Shown in pieces: positions 1-4,183 of a stretch of DNA of 6,107 nucleotides; positions within the stretch are counted from its first letter, which is position 1; each line of letters starts with the position of its first letter. This stretch comes from Paracoccaceae bacterium (GTDB lineage Bacteria > Pseudomonadota > Alphaproteobacteria > Rhodobacterales > Rhodobacteraceae), in the NCBI GenBank assembly GCA_007120685.1, contig SKNG01000395.1:1-6107 (forward strand), written 5' to 3'. The translations under genes were made by a program, and so were the position numbers. The notes beneath the pieces were generated by a model. It searched no databases and was not told the origin of the DNA. It saw only the letters and a program-made list of their open reading frames with translations.

Positions 1-2
1 AC

Positions 3-836
3 CGCTGGGGCAACTTCTTCGCCCATCTGATCCTGATCCTGGGCGTCGCCATCGTGGTCTTCCCGGTCTATGTGGCGATCATCGCCTCGACCCACCCGCC
101 GGGAACCTTCGTGCGCGGGGTCATGCCGCTCTGGCCCGGCACCCACGCCTGGGAGAACTACACCACCGCCATCACCGAGGGCCGCTCGCGCGCCGGCACG
201 CCGCCTATCGGCGGCATGATGTGGAACAGCTTCATCATGGCCATGGCGATCACCATCGGCAAGCTGTCGATCTCGATCCTTTCGGCCTTTGCCATCGTCT
301 ATTTCCGCTTTCCGTTCCGCATCTTCTTCTTCTGGATCATCTTCCTGACCCTGATGCTGCCGGTCGAGGTGCGGATCGTGCCGACATTCCAGGTGGTGGC
401 GGATTTCGGCATGCTGAACAGCTTTGCCGGCCTGTCGATCCCGCTGATCGCCTCGGCCACGGCGACCTTCCTCTTTCGGCAGTTCTTCATGACCGTGCCG
501 GAAGAGTTGATGGAGGCCGCACGGGTGGATGGCGCGGGGCCGATGAAATTCTTCAAGGACATCCTGCTGCCGCTTTCCATCACCAATATCGCGGCGCTCT
601 TCGTGATCATGTTCATCTATGGCTGGAACCAGTATCTCTGGCCGCTGCTGATCACCACGGACCCGGAGTATTACACCATCGTCATGGGCATCCAGCGGAT
701 GGTGACGGGGGGCGACAGCGAACCGCTATGGCATCTGGTCATGGCCACCGTGGTGCTGGCCGCGCTGCCGCCGGTGCTGGTGATCCTCTTCATGCAACGG
801 CTCTTCGTGAAGGGCCTGACCGAGACGGAGAAGTAA
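3..836 (+). CDS. ugpE: sn-glycerol-3-phosphate ABC transporter permease UgpE (5' partial)
   Basis: This is one of the two inner-membrane permease subunits of the UgpBAEC importer, which takes up sn-glycerol-3-phosphate and glycerophosphodiesters. The frame is open from base 3 and gives 277 residues up to the TAA at 834-836. Recalled E. coli UgpE (281 aa) aligns along the whole length, so only about five N-terminal residues are missing beyond the window edge. A GTG at 54 lies inside the first membrane segment and is not the start. Six hydrophobic segments are visible. The cytoplasmic EAA loop, which docks on the ATPase, is at about residues 167-190 and contains EAARVDGAGPMKFF. Conserved blocks include TLMLPVEVRI, ATATFLFRQFFMT and FIYGWNQYLWPLL. 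The stop is two bases before the ugpC start, so the two are co-translated; ugpA and ugpB probably lie upstream. Family assignment is firm; the substrate is inferred from similarity. Confidence 0.95.
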   Translation, partial: RWGNFFAHLILILGVAIVVFPVYVAIIASTHPPGTFVRGVMPLWPGTHAWENYTTAITEGRSRAGTPPIGGMMWNSFIMAMAITIGKLSISILSAFAIVYFRFPFRIFFFWIIFLTLMLPVEVRIVPTFQVVADFGMLNSFAGLSIPLIASATATFLFRQFFMTVPEELMEAARVDGAGPMKFFKDILLPLSITNIAALFVIMFIYGWNQYLWPLLITTDPEYYTIVMGIQRMVTGGDSEPLWHLVMATVVLAALPPVLVILFMQRLFVKGLTETEK

Positions 837-838
837 CC

Positions 839-1894
839 ATGGCGACGATCACCATGGAGGACCTGCACAAGGTCTATACCGGCGGCGTGCAGGCCGTGAC
901 CGGCATCTCGCTGGACATCGCCGATGGCGAGTTGATCGTGCTGGTCGGCCCATCCGGCTGCGGCAAGTCCACACTGCTGCGCATGGTCGCGGGGCTGGAG
1001 ACGATCACCAGCGGGACGTTGAAGATTGGCCAGCGGGTGGTGAACAACCTGGAGCCGGCAGAGCGCGACATCGCCATGGTGTTCCAGAACTACGCGCTTT
1101 ACCCGCATATGACGGTCTACAACAACCTGGCCTACGGGCTGCGGAACCGCGGCTTCAGGAAAGCCGAGATCGACCGCCGGGTGCGTGAAGCCGGCGCGAT
1201 GCTGGAGATCGACAGGTTTCTGGACCGCAAGCCGCGCCAGCTTTCCGGCGGGCAGCGGCAGCGGGTGGCGATGGGCCGTGCGCTGGTGCGCGAACCGGCG
1301 GCGTTCCTGTTCGACGAGCCGTTGTCGAACCTCGATGCGAAGCTGCGCGTGCAGATGCGGGTAGAGATCAAGCAGTTGCAGCGCCGGCTGGGCACGACCT
1401 CGCTTTACGTCACCCATGACCAGCTGGAGGCGCTGACGCTGGCCGACCGGCTGGTGGTGCTGAACGGCGGCGTGATCGAGCAGGTGGGCACGCCGATGGA
1501 GGTCTATCGCCGCCCGGCCTCGACCTTCGTGGCGGGGTTCATCGGCTCGCCGGCGATGAACATGATCGAGATGGACTATCTGCGCGAGGGCGGGCAGGGG
1601 GCGGTGCTGGCGCATGTGCCCTCAGACACCGATCTGATCGGCGTGCGTCCGGACGATCTGACGCTGGAGGCGGCGTCAGAGGGCGACGGGTTGCAACTGA
1701 CCGGCACGCTGGCGCTGCTGGAGCCGGCCGGCGCCGAGAGCCATCTTTATGTGCAGATCGAAGGGCGCCCGCTGCCGGTGGTGGCGCGCACGCCCGGCGT
1801 TCCGGATCTGACCGAGGGCGCGCCGATCACCCTGCACGCGGCGCCGGCGGCGGTGCATCCGTTCGAGGCGGCGAGCGGGCGGCGCACGGGATAG
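839..1894 (+). CDS. ugpC: sn-glycerol-3-phosphate ABC transporter ATP-binding protein UgpC
   Basis: This is the cytoplasmic ATPase that powers the Ugp importer, in the MalK/UgpC (CUT1) family. The ATG at 839 gives 351 residues, close to the usual 356. It is preceded by GGAG at 827-830, inside the end of ugpE. The ABC domain has Walker A GPSGCGKST at 37-45, Q-loop Q83, signature LSGGQ at 135-139, Walker B ending in D159-E160, D-loop SNLD at 163-166 and switch H193. After H193 it reads DQLEAL where the family usually has DQVEAM, a conservative change. Residues from about 240 form the C-terminal OB/TOBE regulatory region, starting with the typical FIGSPAMNM and including GVRPDD at 268-273. All catalytic residues are present. 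It closes the operon: no ugpQ follows and a pair of hairpins begins 12 bases after the stop. A related multi-sugar or polyol importer ATPase is the alternative, but the ugpE partner favours Ugp. Confidence 0.95.
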   Translation: MATITMEDLHKVYTGGVQAVTGISLDIADGELIVLVGPSGCGKSTLLRMVAGLETITSGTLKIGQRVVNNLEPAERDIAMVFQNYALYPHMTVYNNLAYGLRNRGFRKAEIDRRVREAGAMLEIDRFLDRKPRQLSGGQRQRVAMGRALVREPAAFLFDEPLSNLDAKLRVQMRVEIKQLQRRLGTTSLYVTHDQLEALTLADRLVVLNGGVIEQVGTPMEVYRRPASTFVAGFIGSPAMNMIEMDYLREGGQGAVLAHVPSDTDLIGVRPDDLTLEAASEGDGLQLTGTLALLEPAGAESHLYVQIEGRPLPVVARTPGVPDLTEGAPITLHAAPAAVHPFEAASGRRTG

Positions 1895-1902
1895 GGGCCG
1901 GG

Positions 1903-1928
1903 GAAGAAAGCGCTTGAAGAAAGCGCTT
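1903..1928 (+). repeat. 13-bp perfect tandem direct repeat
   Basis: The unit GAAGAAAGCGCTT occurs at 1903-1915 and again, without a gap, at 1916-1928. Because the core AAGCGCTT is its own reverse complement, the duplication automatically creates the first hairpin of this intergenic region. Slippage duplication of one unit is a simple origin, which is my inference. Confidence 0.7.
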
Positions 1929-1955
1929 TGCAAGGGCCTTGAAGGAAGGCCCTTG
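1907..1955 (+). terminator. Tandem perfect hairpins after ugpC
   Basis: Two stem-loops stand side by side. The first has 9-bp arms (AAAGCGCTT at 1907-1915, AAGCGCTTT at 1921-1929) around the loop GAAGA. The second has 10-bp arms (CAAGGGCCTT at 1931-1940, AAGGCCCTTG at 1946-1955) around the loop GAAGG. Both are perfect. Their position just past the ugpC stop and before the nitrile hydratase gene fits a transcription end or an mRNA 3'-protecting structure. No T-run follows either stem, so classical intrinsic termination is not proven. The structure can fold from either strand. Confidence 0.55.
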
Positions 1956-1966
1956 GCGCCCGGTCC

Positions 1967-1996
1967 TTGCGTCCCGCCCTGTCCCGGGCCTATCCT
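1967..1996 (+). promoter_or_regulatory. Weak candidate promoter for the nitrile hydratase operon
   Basis: TTGCGT at 1967-1972 and TATCCT at 1991-1996 are separated by 18 bases, a sigma-70-like arrangement matching the consensus at three and four of six positions. It lies between the hairpins and the alpha-subunit start and would give a leader of about 25 bases. In GC-rich alphaproteobacterial DNA such partial matches are common, so the main support is the position. Confidence 0.3.
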
Positions 1997-2028
1997 GCGA
2001 CCGGAGCGATGCAACAAGGGCTGCACCG

Positions 2029-2637
2029 ATGCCGCATGACCACCACGACCATGACAACCATCTGGACCCGATGGAGGCCCGCACCCGCGCGCTGGAGACG
2101 ATCCTGACGCGCAAGGGGCTGGTCGATCCGGCCGCCGTCGATGCGATCATCGAGACCTATGCCGAAAAGGTGGGGCCGAAGAATGGCGCGCAGGTGGTGG
2201 CGCGGGCATGGGATGATGCGGATTTCGCCGACTGGCTGGCGCGGGACGCCACCACCGCCATTGCCTCGATGGGGTTTTCGGGGCGGCAGGGCGAGCATAT
2301 GCAGGCGGTGTTCAACAGTGACAGCGTGCACAACCTGGTCGTCTGCACGCTCTGTTCCTGCTATCCGTGGCCAGTGCTGGGCCTGCCGCCGGTCTGGTAC
2401 AAGTCGCCGGCCTATCGGTCCCGCGCCGTGATCGAGCCGCGCGCTGTGCTGCGCGAATTCGGGCTGGAACTGCCCGAGGGGGTGTCGGTGCGGGTCTGGG
2501 ATTCGACCGCGGAACTGCGCTATCTGGTGATCCCGCAGCGCCCGGCCGGAAGCGAAGGGATGAGCCGGGATGACCTGGCGGCGCTGGTGACGCGCGAGTC
2601 GATGATCGGCACCGGGCTGCCAACGGGGCCGGCATGA
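2029..2637 (+). CDS. nthA: Nitrile hydratase alpha subunit, cobalt type
   Basis: This is the metal-binding subunit of nitrile hydratase, which hydrates nitriles to amides in the cytoplasm as an alpha-beta heterodimer or higher form. The 202-residue product has the metal site VCTLCSC, with C106, C109, S110 and C111 as ligand-loop residues; in the family the second and third cysteines are oxidised to sulfinic and sulfenic acids. Threonine after the first cysteine marks the cobalt type, serine the iron type. Other family blocks are NGAQVVARAW at 52-61, the HNLVVCTLCSCYPWPVLGLPP stretch that ends at 121, and WYKSPAYRSR at 123-132. The ATG at 2029 is chosen because AAGGG at 2016-2020 lies eight bases upstream and the product begins where family members do; frame-open sequence further upstream runs into the hairpins. 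The N-terminus is unusual: five His and three Asp in the first 11 residues. The stop overlaps the beta start as ATGA. Confidence 0.96.
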   Translation: MPHDHHDHDNHLDPMEARTRALETILTRKGLVDPAAVDAIIETYAEKVGPKNGAQVVARAWDDADFADWLARDATTAIASMGFSGRQGEHMQAVFNSDSVHNLVVCTLCSCYPWPVLGLPPVWYKSPAYRSRAVIEPRAVLREFGLELPEGVSVRVWDSTAELRYLVIPQRPAGSEGMSRDDLAALVTRESMIGTGLPTGPA

Positions 2638-3290
2638 ACGGACCGCAGGATCTGGGCGGGATGATGGGCTTTGACCCGGTGCTGCCGGAACCCGACGAGC
2701 CGGTTTTTCACGCCGATTGGGAGGCGCGGGCGCTGGGACTGACGCTTTGTGTCGGCGCGCTGGGCCGCTGGAGCCTGGATGAGAGCCGCCATGCGCGGGA
2801 GAGCCTGCCGCCGGCGATCTATTACAACGCCAGCTATTTCGAAATCTGGCTGCGCGCGCTGGAGGCGCTACTGGTTCGTCATGGCCTGATTACGGCACAG
2901 GAACTGGCCGAGGGCACGGCGGCTGAGGCGCCACCGCACCCCAAACGTCTGCCGCCCGAGCGCGTGGCCCCCGCCATGGCCGCCGGCACCCCCTATGACC
3001 GCCCCGTGACCAGCCCCGCCCGGTTCCGGCCCGGCGACCGGGTGCGCGCCCGCGTGATGCATCCGCGCGGCCATACCCGGCTGCCGCGTTATGTGCGGGG
3101 TCATGTCGGAACGGTGGAGGCCGACCGGGGCGGGTTTGTCCTGCCCGATGCCAGTGCCGAGGGGCGCGAGGATGTGGCCGAGCGGCTTTATACCGTGGTC
3201 TTTGACGGTGCGGCGCTTTGGGGGCCGGATGCGGAGCCCGGCACGCAGGTCTCGGTCGATGCCTGGGAGAGTTACCTTGAACCCGTTTGA
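2634..3290 (+). CDS. nthB: Nitrile hydratase beta subunit
   Basis: This is the partner subunit that completes the active site of nitrile hydratase. It has 218 residues, the normal full length. The N-terminal signature MNGPQDLGGM is present, followed by MGF where most homologues have HGF. Then come PVFHADWEAR at 23-32 and the SRHARE block at 51-56; R52 corresponds to a conserved arginine that in solved structures contacts the oxidised alpha cysteines. YYNASYFEIW at 63-72 precedes a helix. The C-terminal SH3-like domain starts near 128 (ARFRPGDRVR) and contains HTRLPRYVRG at 147-156, which carries the second conserved arginine group, then LYTVVF at 185-190 and a closing WESYLEP. It starts inside the alpha stop (ATGA), with GGGG at 2625-2628 as a weak ribosome site, so translation is probably coupled. 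It ends 14 bases inside the following activator gene. Confidence 0.96.
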   Translation: MNGPQDLGGMMGFDPVLPEPDEPVFHADWEARALGLTLCVGALGRWSLDESRHARESLPPAIYYNASYFEIWLRALEALLVRHGLITAQELAEGTAAEAPPHPKRLPPERVAPAMAAGTPYDRPVTSPARFRPGDRVRARVMHPRGHTRLPRYVRGHVGTVEADRGGFVLPDASAEGREDVAERLYTVVFDGAALWGPDAEPGTQVSVDAWESYLEPV

Positions 3291-3606
3291 CGCGCCGCAG
3301 CCCGAAAGCCCGTTCACCGAGCCCTGGCAGGCGCGGGTGTTTGCCCTGACCGTGGCGATGAACGAGGCTGGGCATTTCGACTGGCCCGACTGGGCGGCGG
3401 TCTTCGGGCGGCATCTGAAAGGCACGCGCGACGGGGCGGGGGATTACTGGCGGGCCTGGGCTGAGGCGCTGGAAGAGATGCTGGCGCGGGGCGGGGTGGC
3501 CGAGGGGGGCGAGGTGGCGGCTCTAGCCGAGCGTTGGCAAGCGGCCGCGCATGCCACGCCGCATGGTCAGCCGATCCTGCTGGAGAATGCCGCGGGGCAG
3601 GGATGA
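3277..3606 (+). CDS. Nitrile hydratase activator (P14K/NhlE-type accessory protein)
   Basis: This small protein belongs to the accessory family that helps cobalt-type nitrile hydratases mature; in studied members it carries alpha subunit and delivers the cobalt-loaded, oxidised form by subunit swapping. From TTG 3277 the product has 109 residues. FTEPWQARVFALTVAMNE at 13-30, the HFDWPDWAAVFG run at 33-44 and YWRAWAEALEEML at 57-69 match the family. The first and last of these also mirror the N-terminal half of the beta subunit. TTG is chosen because GGGAGAG at 3265-3271 sits five bases before it. An in-frame ATG at 3259 would add six residues but has only a weak, distant AGG ahead of it. The gene overlaps the beta stop by 14 bases, indicating a single alpha-beta-activator operon. 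Function is by family; the start is the least certain point. Confidence 0.87.
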   Translation: MNPFDAPQPESPFTEPWQARVFALTVAMNEAGHFDWPDWAAVFGRHLKGTRDGAGDYWRAWAEALEEMLARGGVAEGGEVAALAERWQAAAHATPHGQPILLENAAGQG

Positions 3607-3658
3607 CCCTGGGGTTTGTCCTGCGGGGCGGCGGGTTTATCTGCTCTGCAAGGCAAAT

Positions 3659-3664
3659 GGAGGT
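3659..3664 (+). promoter_or_regulatory. Strong ribosome binding site fixing the heme monooxygenase start
   Basis: GGAGGT lies six bases before the ATG at 3671, a near-perfect Shine-Dalgarno match and spacing. It settles the start at 3671 although the frame is open much further upstream, into the activator gene. Confidence 0.8.
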
Positions 3665-3670
3665 GGCGCC

Positions 3671-3985
3671 ATGTATCTGACGATGAACCGTTTCAAGGTG
3701 AGGACCGGGCAGGAAGATGCCTTCGAGACGGTGTGGAAGAGCCGCGACAGCCATCTTCAGTCGGTGCCGGGGTTTGTCGGTTTCCATCTGATGAAGGGGC
3801 CGGAGGGCGAGGGGTATCGGCTTTATGCCTCGCATACGCTGTGGCGGTCGGCGGCGGATTTCCAGGCCTGGACGCGGTCCGAGGCGTTTCGCGCCGCGCA
3901 CAAGGGGGCCGGGGGGCATTCGGACCTTTATCTTGGCCCGCCTGAACTGGAGGTCTTCGAGGCGGTGCAGACGATCACCGCCTGA
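3671..3985 (+). CDS. IsdG/ABM-family heme-degrading monooxygenase
   Basis: This 104-residue protein has the ferredoxin-like antibiotic biosynthesis monooxygenase (ABM) fold and looks like a non-canonical heme oxygenase of the IsdG/HmuQ kind, which opens the heme ring to release iron. Set against recalled Staphylococcus IsdG, the catalytic triad is kept: N6 (IsdG N7), W67 (W67) and H77 (H77). The shared block runs from TLWRSAADFQAW at 56-67 through SEAFRAAHK at 70-78, with the SVPGF motif at 31-35. No signal peptide or membrane segment is seen, so it should act in the cytoplasm as a dimer. It starts 64 bases after the activator stop with its own strong ribosome site; no clear terminator lies between, so it may be read from the nitrile hydratase operon. 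No heme transporter or Fur/Irr-like box is visible nearby. A generic ABM oxygenase on another substrate is the alternative. Confidence 0.85.
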   Translation: MYLTMNRFKVRTGQEDAFETVWKSRDSHLQSVPGFVGFHLMKGPEGEGYRLYASHTLWRSAADFQAWTRSEAFRAAHKGAGGHSDLYLGPPELEVFEAVQTITA

Positions 3986-4001
3986 TCCTGCTTGGCTGGC
4001 G

Positions 4002-4054
4002 GCAGGGGGCGGCGGGCGCTCTCACCCGCCCACCCCGCGCCCGCCGCCCCCTGC
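4002..4054 (+). terminator. 18-bp perfect GC-rich inverted repeat after the heme monooxygenase gene
   Basis: The arms at 4002-4019 and 4037-4054 are exact reverse complements over 18 bases, around a 17-base C-rich loop. The left arm starts 16 bases after the stop of the upstream gene, the usual place for a terminator or 3'-end stabiliser. No T-run follows directly (the nearest T/C-rich stretch is 4072-4081), so the mode of termination is open. Confidence 0.5.
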
Positions 4055-4079
4055 GGCCCCGCGCTCTGGCGTTTCTCTC

Positions 4080-4107
4080 TTGGCGGAGGGGGCGTGCCTG
4101 ATATGCT
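4080..4107 (+). promoter_or_regulatory. Candidate promoter for the CoA-transferase gene
   Basis: TTGGCG at 4080-4085 and TATGCT at 4102-4107 are spaced by 16 bases, each matching the sigma-70 consensus at four of six positions. It lies after the inverted repeat and before a leader of roughly 70 bases. The region around 4099-4130 is also less GC-rich than its surroundings. Position and composition support it; the sequence match alone is weak. Confidence 0.35.
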
Positions 4108-4122
4108 TCTGTGCGTTTTTTC

Positions 4123-4165
4123 GTGCATTCTTCTCGATCCTCGCTTCGCTCAGGTCGAAATGCAC
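4123..4165 (+). promoter_or_regulatory. Imperfect hairpin in the CoA-transferase leader
   Basis: GTGCATT at 4123-4129 pairs exactly with AATGCAC at 4159-4165. Inside, TCGA at 4134-4137 can pair with TCGA at 4155-4158, and CCT at 4139-4141 with AGG at 4152-4154, leaving a four-base and a one-base bulge and a ten-base loop. It ends six bases before the ribosome site GGGAGGG (4171-4177). It could be a leader RNA structure affecting translation, or an operator read as DNA. Confidence 0.45.
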
Positions 4166-4183
4166 TTTGAGGGAGGGCAGGGC

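Noticed and set aside
671..1615. Long open frame on the minus strand opposite ugpC
   Set aside because: It lies antisense to a gene with complete ABC motifs, is rich in Arg, His and Gln as expected of a GC-rich shadow frame, and shows no recognisable motif.
1939..2028. Extending the nitrile hydratase alpha subunit upstream to TTG 1939
   Set aside because: That start lies inside the second hairpin, the added residues match no nitrile hydratase, and the ATG at 2029 has a well-placed AAGGG.
2009..2107. Short + strand open frame with an ATG at 2009, ahead of and overlapping the alpha-subunit start
   Set aside because: Its only ribosome-site candidate (GGAG at 2003-2006) is two bases from the ATG, too close, and the Thr/Arg/Trp-rich product looks like an out-of-frame reading of the alpha gene.
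3488..3509. Possible G-quadruplex in the activator gene
   Set aside because: Only three separate G-runs of three or more are close together, and G-runs are expected in coding DNA this GC-rich.
3671..3985. Aldoxime dehydratase, a heme enzyme often paired with nitrile hydratase
   Set aside because: The protein is only 104 residues with IsdG/ABM motifs; aldoxime dehydratases are about 350 residues and show no such pattern.
3992..4183. Extending the CoA-transferase upstream to 3992
   Set aside because: The added sequence would be the inverted repeat and leader, giving a Pro/Ala-rich stretch; the ATG at 4184 has a strong ribosome site and matches the family N-terminus.
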